Of a stretch of 64,000 nucleotides of DNA, positions 21,029-32,220 are shown piece after piece. The stretch is from Capniomyces stellatus. Its lineage: Eukaryota; Kickxellomycota; Harpellomycetes; Harpellales; Legeriomycetaceae. Where the stretch lies: NCBI GenBank assembly GCA_001661515.1, contig LUVW01000001.1, positions 124,001 to 188,000 of the forward strand. Direction: 5' to 3'. The notes under the pieces are model-generated. The model searched no databases. It was given only the letters and a program-made list of their open reading frames with translations, and had not been told where the DNA came from. Position numbers and translations under genes: made by a program. Numbering within the stretch: position 1 is the first letter of the stretch; the number at the start of each line of letters is the position of its first letter.

Positions 21029-23685
21029 GTTTGCTAAAGGTCAGTCTTTTGCTTCTACTGTCTCCTTTTTGCTATCTAAATCTGTAAATAAAATGTTGTT
21101 TGGATGTTTATTAACACCGGCTTGGAAAGTTTTGGGTTGGAAAACCAATTTCAAGTATTGCACTAAACTACATTAGTATAATCTGTTGTTTTACACTCCT
21201 TGAAATTCCAGGAATAAACAGGCGAATCAATTCACATGTATTATGGCCTGAAACCAGAAATGCCCAAGTATTCCCACAATCCCTTTTCATTTGATCACGC
21301 TTTTTTTGAAATCGCCTTTAAAATTTATTTTTTTTGCCAACAAATTAATTCAAAGCTGTTAGAATAAAACTTTGTCGGTTTTACAAGTCAAAAATTTGCC
21401 AAATACTCACAGCTACCCCTTAAAACTGAACGCGGTATTCCTCAACTCCCATAAAAAATTAACTACCGGATTCATATCAAGTCTTTGTACATTTTGACCC
21501 ATACAATACCTTGTCATTAAGAGCAAGTATGTTCAAAAGTATTATACGACTTTTGGCAACATCAACTTACCTTGGAGTTTTATCAATAAAAGCAAATTTT
21601 TTGACACCGATTCTGAATAATATCCATTTCAACTTGGCCCCCGTCTTTGTCACGATGAGCTTTTAAGACAGAATTCAAGTCAAGCTTTTATAATTGGTTT
21701 TGGTTCTTAGTCTTATGGGTCACTAAAAAACATGACTGGGTTTTGTTCAAGAGTGAAAAGTCGCCTTTTCTCCAAAATACCGCAGAATTGTTATCAATTA
21801 CATTACTAATGCGATAAAACGGACTACATTATCTACCAACAGTTAACCTGTCAGCTCAAAAGAAATAACTCGTATAGTCGCTAAACAACTCAAATCATGA
21901 ACCCCAAACTAAACTATTTATATCATTTGTTTTAAAACATACTTATATCATACCAGTTTGTTTTTATTGTTAGAGCACTGGCCTGCAAACTCTTTAATTC
22001 ATTAGTATTAATAATCAGTTTTTTTTGAGTAATATTATATAGTTTATTTTTAGTGCTGTTAATTTGGATTATGTAAAGTAACGGCTTGAATTGAACAGCA
22101 ATAATAGTGTGATGCAGTTGACTGGCGATATAGGCAAAGCAGATACCAAACCATTTTGGTTATAAATGTTTTATATGAATTGAGACCTGGACCACCAAAA
22201 CTGTTTTCATTCCACTTGATCTGTTATGACGATAAAATCCCTTTGAGTCGTGGGTTTTTAGAGTTGAATTACAAACACCAGCTGCAATCGCGGTATATCG
22301 AGCAAGGCTTTTGCGAAGCTACCACTGCTGGTTTTATGCTATACACCAAATTTATGCTTTCATTGTGATTATTTAAACTATTTTGAGGTTGAACCAGATT
22401 TTTATTCACTAATCAAGTATGTATCACTTATTAACAAAAATTAACCTGGGATTTCAAAGCAACTTTTTGAAACACATAAAATCGCCTTATTTTGCAATTA
22501 AGAAAATCGATATTTTTAAATAACCTGAATTTTTGGTTGGCTACAATTCCTAATTGTAAATTTATTTTATTTTATTGAAATTAATTGTAAATTTTAATTT
22601 AAACTATAAATCTTGCACAACAACAGTAGAAAAATAACTCACAAAATGGCTAATAAGTTCAATAATAAAGACCAACTAGCTAATTAAAGACCATTCAAGT
22701 GGCAAAAGGTTCTGGAGATGGTTGATCCAACCCACCGCCAACTTGTGTAAAACACAAATAGCCCTGGCCAGTTTTACTAGTGGCCAAGTGTGTTCATAGA
22801 AGGTAAATTGGGTTCTATTTGACTAAATTCATAACTTTGCGAATTTTAACGTGTAAATTCACTTTAACTCGTTTTAAAATATGTAAAATTATATGTGATC
22901 GTGGCCAAAACGGCTCACCAACAATTTTTGAGCAGAACTTTGGTCCTCAAGAATAGTCAATACTCCAGAAAAAAAAGTGGAAATAGTAAAAATTTCTGGA
23001 CCATAACTTGAAATAAAAAAAGTTGTAGAAAAACCTCTTATCAATAACCTACTCAAATCTTTGGGAAGTTACTACACTACTACAGATTTTATTAGGAGAT
23101 CTATGTAAACTTATTAATACCCTCGTTAATTGATTGTCCGGTTTAAAACTACAATAAATCCCGAAAACTCGGCAAGAAAAACAGCAAATACGAACCAAGC
23201 TTATTGAATTGATTGATAATCTATTCATGGGCTTTTTTTAGTTCGGCTACTTTATTAGTAGTTTGTTTTGCGTCATTTAACCAGCCAACTGGATTTTTTA
23301 AAATAGCACATAATTTCCTTAATGAATAATTCTCTCAAGTTTACATAATGGAGATCTAAAACAAGCTTGGTTAGAAATGTCCCGGACTAGGAAGCTAGGT
23401 GAAGTTGAAAAAGCACAGCCTTTTAGAAACAAGGTGCTGTTAGCAACCTTATTGTATTGTAGAATTGGTATTAACTTTTACAGTTCAAACTATATTGATA
23501 TACTTGTAGATTTACGACTATTGATTACATCTAGGGGTACACATAAACTGTAAAAAAAAGCTATAAAAGCAGCAGCAGGATCATGTCTGCAAAAAAAAAA
23601 AAACAAGTACAGCATCTACATCACTTGAAACGGTTTCATAGGACACCACGTTTTTATCAATCAGCAATACAAGCAAAGCATCGGA
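21029..23685. other. Intergenic 2.7 kb between divergent genes
   Basis: AT-rich with no convincing coding region. A 70-codon TTG-started ORF at 22156-22368 has no recognisable features. The distal 120 bp hold the TATA box and leader of the GDSL gene. I see no tRNA or other RNA gene. Confidence 0.5.
23562..23568 (+). promoter_or_regulatory. TATA box of the GDSL esterase gene
   Basis: TATAAAA occurs in CTATAAAAGCAGC, 118 bp upstream of the ATG at 23686. The spacing suits a fungal secreted-protein promoter. Confidence 0.5.
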
Positions 23686-24786
23686 ATGAGTGGACTAAAG
23701 ACTGCTTTATTGGCATCAATTGCATTTTTGGGCGCATCAGTCCAAGCCAAAACCCAACTTGTTGTGTTTGGTGACAGTTTGTCGGACAATGGAAACAATC
23801 TCAATATTCCGTCTGGGCCTGCCTACTTTCACCGTCGCTATTCTAATGGGCCTGTATGGAACGAGTATCTTGCATACTTCAACAACTACACCCTGGTGAA
23901 CTTTGCGCACGGATTCGCTACAAGTAACAACGACTACATCAAGCTTAACAAAGTCCTTGGTGTTCAGGTTCCTGACCTTGATGACCAGATTGATACGTAC
24001 ATTGCAAAGTTTGGCCCTTTGTACAAAAAAGAAGCCATCAAAGAGGATATCGTTAGTGTTATCATTGGTGCCAATGACATTTTCTTCAGTTCGATTCTTA
24101 TATCCGCATCCGTCATTTCCGCCGACGAATTCTCAACAAGAGTGGCCAACAAAGTGTTTGAGTCGTTTAAGAGACTGCACGAGTTTGGGTATAAAAAATT
24201 CGTTGTCAGCGATATCCCAGATATGACCAAAACACCGGTCGGAAAGTACAACCTGCTGAGAGTAATAAGCAACTTGAACGACTATGCCCAGATAACCAAT
24301 CAGAAGCTCAACACCTTGTTGGACAAATACATCCGTGAGCAGGGAGATAACCTGACATGGGTAAAGAGAGTCAGTATGCATAACCTCATCAGTGTGTTAA
24401 CAACACCATCCGTATACAGATCGTTAGGAATAGTGTTCTCCAAAATTGCATGCATCAGGCTTAGCGTCAACGCACTATTGAATATATCCTGTTTTTTCCC
24501 AGACTACTATATGTTTGCTGATCTTGTTCATCCATCAACCAGAATCCATGCTATTTACGGTGCAAATGTAGGAAATGTAATAAAGGATGACGACTACAAG
24601 CCAAACATAAGCAATTTAAAGAAGCTGTATGACAGCTATGGGCTAAATGGCGCTAAATCAAAAACAAACATGCTGTACTATCCGGATTCCGCCAGGACAG
24701 GAAGGCTGAGAATAGATGGCTACAATCTCAAATCTGCTCTAGGAAACGCTGAAAAGCTGGCTGCTGATAAAAACCAAGGATTCTAA
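23686..24786 (+). CDS. Secreted GDSL (SGNH-fold) esterase/lipase
   Basis: The 366-residue protein has a signal peptide (about residues 1-21). Block I is VVFGDSLSDNGNN with the nucleophile Ser31. Block III is VIIGANDIFF, with the oxyanion Asn at residue 130. Block V is FADLVHPS, with the Asp279/His282 pair. Together these give a complete SGNH catalytic set, so an active carboxylic-ester hydrolase is expected. Substrate cannot be read from the sequence. About 80 residues follow the catalytic His, including a Lys/Asn-rich tail, which is longer than the core family. An ATG at 23583 is in a different frame, so the 23686 start is used because it yields the signal peptide. No introns. Convergent with the ankyrin gene. 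Confidence 0.9.
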   Translation: MSGLKTALLASIAFLGASVQAKTQLVVFGDSLSDNGNNLNIPSGPAYFHRRYSNGPVWNEYLAYFNNYTLVNFAHGFATSNNDYIKLNKVLGVQVPDLDDQIDTYIAKFGPLYKKEAIKEDIVSVIIGANDIFFSSILISASVISADEFSTRVANKVFESFKRLHEFGYKKFVVSDIPDMTKTPVGKYNLLRVISNLNDYAQITNQKLNTLLDKYIREQGDNLTWVKRVSMHNLISVLTTPSVYRSLGIVFSKIACIRLSVNALLNISCFFPDYYMFADLVHPSTRIHAIYGANVGNVIKDDDYKPNISNLKKLYDSYGLNGAKSKTNMLYYPDSARTGRLRIDGYNLKSALGNAEKLAADKNQGF

Positions 24787-25128
24787 CCTATTTTTTAGGT
24801 TTATTGACTTTTACCTTTTTCTTACTATCTGATTTAACTCTTGTGTTTATAGTTTTAGTGTAATGGTATATCGTTATACCTCACATGGGCTATAACTTTG
24901 ACAATTTTTCAAAATAAACGTTCTTTTTATTTTAGATCAGTTTATTGGTTATGCAGTCTAGTTTGTAATTCCTTAAAAAAAAATTGCAAAAATGCCACTA
25001 TAAAAATATATTTTTCCAAACAATAAAATAGTCTACATCTCAAGAAAGCTATGCTTTGAAACTTCAAAGAACATGGTAATTCGTAAAAAAAAATCAATAG
25101 TAAAAAACCAACGGTTGATATTTCCAAT
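24787..25128. other. Short convergent 3' spacer
   Basis: This spacer lies between the GDSL and ankyrin gene stop codons. It contains an AATAAA at 24913-24918 on the + strand that probably serves the GDSL gene. Nothing else is seen. Confidence 0.5.
24913..24918 (+). terminator. AATAAA poly(A) signal of the GDSL gene
   Basis: AATAAA lies 127 bp after the GDSL stop codon, followed by a T-rich stretch. Assigned by motif and distance. Confidence 0.45.
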
Positions 25129-27654
25129 TTAGTTGTAGTTGGTAGCATCAAGTATAGAACTCCTCTCGCTCAAACTCAGCTTTGGCATGTTGTCTAGCAA
25201 CAGTCTGACCATATCGTGATGGCCGCTGTTTAAAGCAACATTGATACAGTCGTAAAATATGCCCTCTATTTTAGCGCCGTTTTCAAACAAAAACCTGGCC
25301 ATTTCAATGTCATTTTCTGCGCATGCTTCAAGGATGCCATTTCGGTGGTTATCAAACAACACTGCGCCGTTTTCAAACAGCAGTTTCATCATGCGGGTAT
25401 TCTTGTTTTCAACGGCCTCTATGATTCCGGAAACAACATGTTGTTTCGTGTTGGCGCCATTCTCAAGAAGAAATGTGACCAACTCGATGTTGTTGTTTTT
25501 AGAGGCCTCTCTGAGCCCAAAAAATCTTGGGTCAGTCAACTTGGCGCCGTGATTAAACAGCAACTTGACAATTTCGATGTTGTTGACCTTGCAAGCTTCT
25601 GCAATACCGTTGTACTCGAAGTCGGTCAGCTGGGCGTTGTTTTCAAGAAGCAGCTTCACCAGCTCGATATTATTATTTTTGCATGCACTATTGATCCCAT
25701 TGCTCTGCGAGTTTCTCAGACTGGCGCCGTTTTGAAGTAACAAATTGACAAGCTCAATATCATTTTTTTCACATGCCTTGTTTATTCCGTTTTGGTACCG
25801 GTTGACTATTTTTGCCCCATTTTCCATCAGCAGCTTTAAAATTAGACGTTCATCTGACTCGTGCGCCTCTATTACTTTAAAATAATACTCATCGTTCAGA
25901 ATTTCCATATTTTTGAAAACAGGATTCAGCTTATACTTGCTGTCACAACCGACGCTCCCTAGTAGCTCGGAATTGCTGCTGGTTTCTGCGTCAGGGCAGT
26001 TGTCGATGACAAATTTAACAATCTGGCGAATCCTTGATATGGACTCATAAGACCCATATTTCGAGTATTTAACGCAGTACAAGTACGCATCTAACTTTTC
26101 CAACACCGTACTAAACTCTTTATTTCTGATGTGCTCGGCTATTTGGTTATAGTTTAGTTTTCTATGATCCTTGCCACAGTATCCGTGATCAACCAAGAAA
26201 AGTTTTTTAATGATGTTTTTGTAACTTGTAATCAAATTCCCGCCACCGTCGCTGACTATGATGACGTCGTCTCTACTAAGCAGTTCTGAAACTATGTCAT
26301 TCTTAATACTGAGATTCTCGCTGATTCCGTTAAAATTGCTGATTTCTAGATTTGGTCCAATAGAGATCAGGTATTTAACCAGCTCTACGTTATTCTTCCT
26401 GCATGCTGTTCTCAGCGCAAAATTATTATCTGTGTTTACATTCAAGTTTTTGTCTATCAGGAATCTTACTACTTCTAAATCCACCGCTTCATACGCCGCC
26501 TGTAAAAGAGTGTTTACTTTGTTCTGCGACTGGTCCAACTTCATAAATATGGTCTTGCCAAACTCGCACTTACTTAGTTCGCAGGCCAAAATAAACAATA
26601 TGTCCTTGTTCGGCTCAAAAAGTGTGTGGCTGAACAAACTCTCAACATACTTTTCATCTGGCCTCCACATAGCAACGTAACACGCCAGCAAATAAACTTC
26701 ATGTTTTGATCGGGTTACTGTAGCTAGAGTGGCAAAAAACAGAGTGTAGTTCATCTCAATGTCAAACTCGTAACCAGTATTAAAATCAACATCATTGCAA
26801 CTAAATGTGTATTCGAGTTCGATCAGCCTATTTAGGGCCTCAAAGTTCTTTTCAATACACATTATGTACACAATCTGCAGCAAATATACCCCATACATCT
26901 TATTTTCCGACAATTTCAGTTCCTTGATGCTGTTGATAAAGTCAACCCCCAGCTCCGATGCCTGTTTAGGGATATATATCTCCGATGTGTTTAACTTGAT
27001 AAAGTCATTGATAAAGTCCATGGTGGGAATTTCAAGAATCCCGTCTATAGCACACATTTCTCTTTCTTCAAATGAATCTTCGCTATTCCAATCGTCATAA
27101 ATGTCTATAAACCTTTTGGTTAAGAATTTGCTGCTTTCCAATGAATACAAGGGTCTCACTATCACGTCGCCGCATTGGATGTCTGATAAGATGTGACGGT
27201 CGGTTCCGTTAGCAATAACTTCTTCAATGCTGACATCAAGCGAAAGTGTTTTAGATAAAGCAGTGTTGTGGTATTTGGTCTGCTTATCAGTTGAATCCAA
27301 CACAACATACATTTTCAGCAGCATTTGTCTGATATTGTACCAGCCATACTTTACCGCAAGCTCTATCGCTGTGCAGTAGCTAGTATTCTTGCATCGAGCT
27401 AGAGCTTCAATAACCAGGTTCTCTCTACCTGCTATTTTCGGATACTTTGCCAGTATATTTTTATCAAGCTCAGCCAAACCGTTGGTGCCTGTGCTTAAAT
27501 TTAGAGCATGATATGTCAAAAACTGCTTAATCGTGCTAGATTCGTTGGATACTAGATGGAATGGTCTGGAGATTGTGGATAATTCGGGATTTTGAACTAT
27601 AATGAATATTTCAGATAAAATGCAACTTGGCAAATCATCAAATCTCAACACCAT
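25129..27654 (-). CDS. F-box-like, ankyrin-repeat protein
   Basis: The intronless 841-residue protein starts at an ATG in good position (first Met after an in-frame stop region). Residues about 6-45 (DDLPSCILSEIFIIVQNP and following) resemble an F-box, which would link it to SCF ubiquitin ligases. A helical middle with a helix-rich IELAVKYGWYNIRQMLLKMY unit follows. Two ankyrin repeats sit near residues 390-450 (LLQAAYEAVDLEVVRFLIDK type). A regular C-terminal array of seven or so units covers about 610-835, each with a core like GINKACEKNDIELVNLLLQNGA. The short repeat spacing and repeated ENGA/NNIELV motifs indicate duplication within the gene. A substrate-adaptor role is inferred; no substrate can be named. 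Similar F-box/ankyrin proteins form expanded families in some fungi, and only one is in this window. Confidence 0.82.
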   Translation of the reverse strand: MVLRFDDLPSCILSEIFIIVQNPELSTISRPFHLVSNESSTIKQFLTYHALNLSTGTNGLAELDKNILAKYPKIAGRENLVIEALARCKNTSYCTAIELAVKYGWYNIRQMLLKMYVVLDSTDKQTKYHNTALSKTLSLDVSIEEVIANGTDRHILSDIQCGDVIVRPLYSLESSKFLTKRFIDIYDDWNSEDSFEEREMCAIDGILEIPTMDFINDFIKLNTSEIYIPKQASELGVDFINSIKELKLSENKMYGVYLLQIVYIMCIEKNFEALNRLIELEYTFSCNDVDFNTGYEFDIEMNYTLFFATLATVTRSKHEVYLLACYVAMWRPDEKYVESLFSHTLFEPNKDILFILACELSKCEFGKTIFMKLDQSQNKVNTLLQAAYEAVDLEVVRFLIDKNLNVNTDNNFALRTACRKNNVELVKYLISIGPNLEISNFNGISENLSIKNDIVSELLSRDDVIIVSDGGGNLITSYKNIIKKLFLVDHGYCGKDHRKLNYNQIAEHIRNKEFSTVLEKLDAYLYCVKYSKYGSYESISRIRQIVKFVIDNCPDAETSSNSELLGSVGCDSKYKLNPVFKNMEILNDEYYFKVIEAHESDERLILKLLMENGAKIVNRYQNGINKACEKNDIELVNLLLQNGASLRNSQSNGINSACKNNNIELVKLLLENNAQLTDFEYNGIAEACKVNNIEIVKLLFNHGAKLTDPRFFGLREASKNNNIELVTFLLENGANTKQHVVSGIIEAVENKNTRMMKLLFENGAVLFDNHRNGILEACAENDIEMARFLFENGAKIEGIFYDCINVALNSGHHDMVRLLLDNMPKLSLSERSSILDATNYN

Positions 27655-29516
27655 TTTTTTTGTTTAGTCAGCTTGTTCTGTCCTTTGTTCAATGGGTTCG
27701 GTTAAATAGCGTTTACTTGGTTGTGTTTTGTATTTGTATTTGTATTCTTTGAGCAAGTTTACTAGCTGTTATAAAGTACCAAACTCTAAAAACAAGACAC
27801 TATGCTCTATATGTAAATCAAAAATGAAATAAGCAAGGAGTTTGATCCAAGAATACTTGGACTCATATATAATTTCATATTGGTTGATTATTAGACTTTA
27901 TCCAATATCCCGTTTTCCAAACTCTTTTTATTTTCTGCACTTTAAACGAGTCGGCTATATTTTGTCATTAATGATATTATTCGACTGCTCTTATTGGTTT
28001 CTTTTACGACAGGGTGTTTCAAACTGCGGCTGTAAAATCCACTGAATAAAAAGAAAAGCTGGGAGGGGGGCGAATATCCTGGTTATATTTACGTTGTAAA
28101 TGCGTTTGCGTTTTATGCTGCGTATTTTTATTTTTTTTACAAACCAAAGGCAATTCAGGTGCAATAAAGCCGAGAAAATTAGGATTTAATACGTCCAAAT
28201 CTACCAACTTTGGCTTTAAATTTGTGATATCAGTAACACAAGCTAAATCATTACAACAAAGCATGTTTTGACGTTGGTTGGTAGGCCATAATAATTCTAC
28301 GACGGTCTACCTATGGATCATGTAAACTTGTTTTGCTCAAACCCCGAAACTCTATTCAAGGAAATGTCCAACAACACCAATTTCAACTCCCGACAGAGTT
28401 ATTCGATCGTATACATTTTACGTCGACCAGTATACAGTCTAGCTGTATTTTCCTGTGTTTAGTAGTACTTGGCTATTTGGAAAGTAAAACATTTAGTGCT
28501 TTTACAGTTGACGTTTTGCCAAACAACTACAACAAATAAACGTGAGTAAGCGGTTCTGTCTTATTGGAAAAGCAAGAAGAACGAAAAAGTTCGTCAATTT
28601 TAAATCAGCAATAAAAAAAACCGGAAAGAGCAAACATTAAATGAAAGTGGTTCAATTTAAATGATTTGCGAAATGGAAATAGCCAAATTGGTTGATTTAG
28701 CTGTTTTGGGCCAATTAAGCAACACCACCTAAACTCCTTTACTTGCATGGAGTTTATTGGATAAAAAAAGGGGAATGAAAAAGTGGGCAATAAAGAGGGG
28801 ATATGTTGTTTGGAAAGCCAAATAGTAAAATACCAAACAGCCAAATATCAAAGTAGCAAAATATGAAAATAGCTAAAGTCATTAAGGTTAAGGAAATCAT
28901 TTGTTGAGCCTATCCAAGTAATGATATGCTTGTGTTAAGGCCAAAGACAATGGGATTGATGGGCAGAGTGTGAGCACTCCCTAGATTGGCTCGCTTTAAA
29001 GTATATAAATAAAAGTACACAAGTGTATACTAGTCGCTGGAAAGAAAAAATAGATTATAGCTTTGGATTTATTTATTTTTGTAGGGAAATGGGGCCAGGC
29101 TTATGAGAGGGAGAGTTTAGTAAAATTAGACAATTATAATAGCGATAAAGCTTTAAAAAGATATGAAATTGGGTGGAAATAGTTTTAAATTCCGAATATG
29201 ATTAGGCGAAGGTAAATGGTAAATAAGCAACAAAGTTTGAGCCAATAAATAAAGTACATGAAAAATAGTTGTAGAAATAAACGTAAGAGTAAGCTCAGAA
29301 AAGTATAAACTGTTAAAAAGTCGTATTTATTTGGCTGGATAGCTCATTCAAGCTTTTATTTTTCAAGACAGCAATTAAAGTAAAAGGTAATCTGAGAATA
29401 CTCTGGATTACAAGCTTTGGATTAAAAGAAATTGAATACAAAAAACAAAAACAACCAGGCCGAGTCAGCGATAAAAAAAAGGTAGCTAAAGAGTCGTTAA
29501 AAATCAAGTTTAAAAG
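27655..29516. other. Intergenic 1.9 kb between divergent ankyrin and SEC23 genes
   Basis: Mostly AT-rich. The minus-strand stretch at about 28070-28310 is open for some 80 codons and reads somewhat protein-like (for example KPKLVDLDVLNPNFLGF). A + strand ATG ORF of about 50 codons starts at 28314. Neither has a recognisable family or extends further, so I treat both as unproven or relic sequence. The last 150 bp are the A-rich SEC23 leader. Confidence 0.4.
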
Positions 29517-31808
29517 ATGAACTTTGAAGAGATTGAGGACCAAGATGGAGTTAGATGTGCTTGGAATGTACTTCCAAACACTCGGATGGAAGCAGCACGC
29601 TGTGTAGTGCCAGTTTCAGCACTTTACACGCCAATGAAAGAGAGACCAGGGTTCCCGCCAGTCCAGTATGAGCCAGTGGTTTGCAAAGCGCCATGCAGAG
29701 CAGTTCTTAACCCGTATTGTCAAATTGATGTGAGAGGAAAGCTTTGGATTTGTCCATTCTGTTTGCAAAGAAACAGTTTCCCAGCGCATTACAAGGAGAT
29801 CTCAACACACAACCTGCCACCAGAGCTGCAACCACACTTCACGACCATTGAGTACACGCTTGCTAGATCAGCGCCAACACCACCAGTGTTTATGTTTGTA
29901 GTTGATACTTGCTTGGCTGAAGAGGATTTGAAGGCGCTTAAGGACACGCTTATCCTGGGTCTGAGTCTGCTTCCTTCGAATGCGCTTGTTGGGTTGATAA
30001 CGTACGGAACAATGACGTTGGTTCATGAGCTTGGGTACCACGACTGCCCAAAGTCGTATGTGTTTAGGGGGTCAAAAGAGTACAACACAAAGGCAATCCA
30101 AGAGATGTTGGGAGTGGGGTCGAGTATTAAGGGGGGGGCAGGGACTTCGGGGGTTGGAGTTGGACCAGGACCAGGGGGGGTTCCGCAAAGAGGGTATGGA
30201 GCGGAGAGGTTTTTGCTTCCAATTGAGCAGTGTGAGTTCACATTGACATCGATTCTTGAGCAGTTGACGAGGGATCCATGGCCAGTGCAGAACGACCGTA
30301 GACCTTTGAGATGCACGGGAGTGGCAATATCGGTTGCGGTGGGATTGATGGAGTCAGCGTTTCCAAACACAGGGGGAAGAATGATGTTGTTTACGGGGGG
30401 AGCAGCAACACAGGGACCAGGAATGGTGGTGGGACCAGAGCTTAAGGAGTCGATTAGATCGCACAATGATATTGAGAAGGAGACGGACAGACATTACCGA
30501 AAGGCGTCAAAGTTCTATGAGGGGTTGGCGAAGAGAGCGTCGTCAGCGGGACATGGAATTGACATTTTTGCGGGGTGCTTGGATCAGGTAGGGCTGACAG
30601 AGATGAAGAAGCTGTGCAATAGTACAGGGGGAGTAATGGTTCTAGCGGACTCGTTCAACACGGCGATTTTCAAGCAGTCGTTCCAAAGACTGTTTGAGAA
30701 GGATGACCAGGACAACCTGAGAATTGGGTTCAATGCGACATTTGAGGTGCAGACAACAAAGGAGCTTAAGGTGTGTGGGCTGATTGGACCAGCGGTTTCG
30801 CTTGAGAAGAAGACGCCTATAGTCAGCAACACGGAGATAGGAATAGGAAACACAACAGCATGGAAGTTCTGTTTATTGTCGCCATTGACAACAGCAGCAG
30901 TTTACTTTGAGGTGGTTAACCAGGAGGGCCAGGCACTGCAGCCAGGAAGCAGGGGGCTGATGCAGTTTGTGACGAATTACCAGCACGCGTCAGGACAGTA
31001 TAGAATGCGGGTAACAACAATAGCACGCAACTGGGCTGAGGGATCGTCGCCAGACATACCGGCGTCGTTTGACCAGGAGGCGGCCGCAGTTTTGATATCG
31101 AGAATAGCTGCGTTTAAGGTAGAGTTTGACGATGCGCCTGATGTGCTGAGATGGCTGGACCGAATGTTGATTAGGCTGTGCCAGAAGTTTGGCGACTATA
31201 GGCGAGACGACCCTGCGTCATTTAGGCTTTCACAGAACTTTTCCATCTACCCACAGTTCATGTACCATCTGCGCCGATCCCAGTTCCTGCAGGTGTTTAA
31301 CAATAGTCCAGACGAAACTACGTTTTACCGACACAGTCTGGAGAGAGAGGACACAAACAACAGCTTGATTATGATCCAGCCAACCCTGACTTCGTATGGC
31401 TTTGATGGCCCATCAATGCCAGTGCTGCTGGATTCTGTGTCCATCAAGCCGGATGTGGTCCTGCTGCTCGACACGTTTTTCCATATTTTGATATGGCACG
31501 GAGAAACGATAGCAGAATGGAGAAAGGCTGGGTACCAAGACCAGCCAGAGTACGAGTCGTTCAAGGTTCTTCTGGAGACACCCCAGGCTGATGCCCAGGA
31601 CCTGCTGCTTGACCGGTTCCCAGTGCCAAGATACATCAACTGTGACCAGCACGGATCGCAGAGCAGATTCTTGCTCAGCAAACTGAACCCAAGCACAACC
31701 CATGTCTCAGGCCAATACGGAGGAGGCGAGGCTATTTTGACTGATGACGTCAACATGCAAGTGTTTATGGATCACTTGAAGAAACTAGCTGTGACAGGAT
31801 CATCATAA
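29517..31808 (+). CDS. SEC23: COPII inner-coat GTPase-activating protein Sec23
   Basis: Sec23 pairs with Sec24 in the COPII inner coat at ER exit sites and is the GAP for Sar1. The intronless ORF gives 763 residues, the usual length. The N-terminus ([17 protein letters not shown]) is typical. The zinc finger uses C56, C60, C79 and C82 (CKAPC and CPFC). The trunk (vWA-like) domain begins at [10 protein letters not shown], followed by beta-sandwich and helical regions. The C-terminal gelsolin-like domain contains [31 protein letters not shown] sequence, including the Arg expected to act as the arginine finger (SQSRF). An unusually Gly-rich loop at about residues 200-224 replaces a more variable Gly/Pro loop of relatives. 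It is encoded by runs of eight and seven consecutive G. Convergent with the next gene. Confidence 0.95.
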   Translation: MNFEEIEDQDGVRCAWNVLPNTRMEAARCVVPVSALYTPMKERPGFPPVQYEPVVCKAPCRAVLNPYCQIDVRGKLWICPFCLQRNSFPAHYKEISTHNLPPELQPHFTTIEYTLARSAPTPPVFMFVVDTCLAEEDLKALKDTLILGLSLLPSNALVGLITYGTMTLVHELGYHDCPKSYVFRGSKEYNTKAIQEMLGVGSSIKGGAGTSGVGVGPGPGGVPQRGYGAERFLLPIEQCEFTLTSILEQLTRDPWPVQNDRRPLRCTGVAISVAVGLMESAFPNTGGRMMLFTGGAATQGPGMVVGPELKESIRSHNDIEKETDRHYRKASKFYEGLAKRASSAGHGIDIFAGCLDQVGLTEMKKLCNSTGGVMVLADSFNTAIFKQSFQRLFEKDDQDNLRIGFNATFEVQTTKELKVCGLIGPAVSLEKKTPIVSNTEIGIGNTTAWKFCLLSPLTTAAVYFEVVNQEGQALQPGSRGLMQFVTNYQHASGQYRMRVTTIARNWAEGSSPDIPASFDQEAAAVLISRIAAFKVEFDDAPDVLRWLDRMLIRLCQKFGDYRRDDPASFRLSQNFSIYPQFMYHLRRSQFLQVFNNSPDETTFYRHSLEREDTNNSLIMIQPTLTSYGFDGPSMPVLLDSVSIKPDVVLLLDTFFHILIWHGETIAEWRKAGYQDQPEYESFKVLLETPQADAQDLLLDRFPVPRYINCDQHGSQSRFLLSKLNPSTTHVSGQYGGGEAILTDDVNMQVFMDHLKKLAVTGSS

Positions 31809-32220
31809 ATATTCCAATTGGTGCGCTCTTCCTATTTTTCACTTTTTCTTTACAACTAATTATGATTCCTTTTTCTTTTTCTTTTTCTTTTTCTTTTTCT
31901 TCTTTCTTTTTCATTTTTGTCTTTTGTCTTTTGTCTTTGGGATAATATGAATAATAAATTAGCAATTAATTGTATTGAACAAAGTAAGATGATAAAAGTA
32001 AGTGAAAATAAATAAATAGTAATAGTAATAATAGTAGTGATATAATAAGACAAAAAGTATAAAATATTTATATATATATATATGTGTGTGGGGTATGCCA
32101 ACAAGAAAGATTTTAAAAGTACTATAGAATATATAAGTTTGTGGGTCAAGTGCAAAAGTGCAAAAAAGTGCAAAAGCAAAAGGCAACAATGACAATAAAA
32201 GTGGGATCGTATCTAGCTGG
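31809..32220. other. Convergent 3' spacer with microsatellites
   Basis: Between the SEC23 stop and the stop of the 1212-residue protein. It holds (CTTTTT)5 at 31869-31898 and a short TA repeat near 32068-32082. No gene. Confidence 0.6.
31869..31898. repeat. (CTTTTT)5 microsatellite
   Basis: Five perfect hexamers in the SEC23 3' UTR region, followed by imperfect TTC/TCTTT repeats. The complementary strand would lie in the 3' region of the opposite gene. Confidence 0.8.

Noticed and set aside
28019..28539. Two short ORFs that read partly like protein
   Set aside because: Neither extends beyond 80 codons, has a recognisable family or links by splice sites to a longer frame. Kept only as a remark under the intergenic entry.
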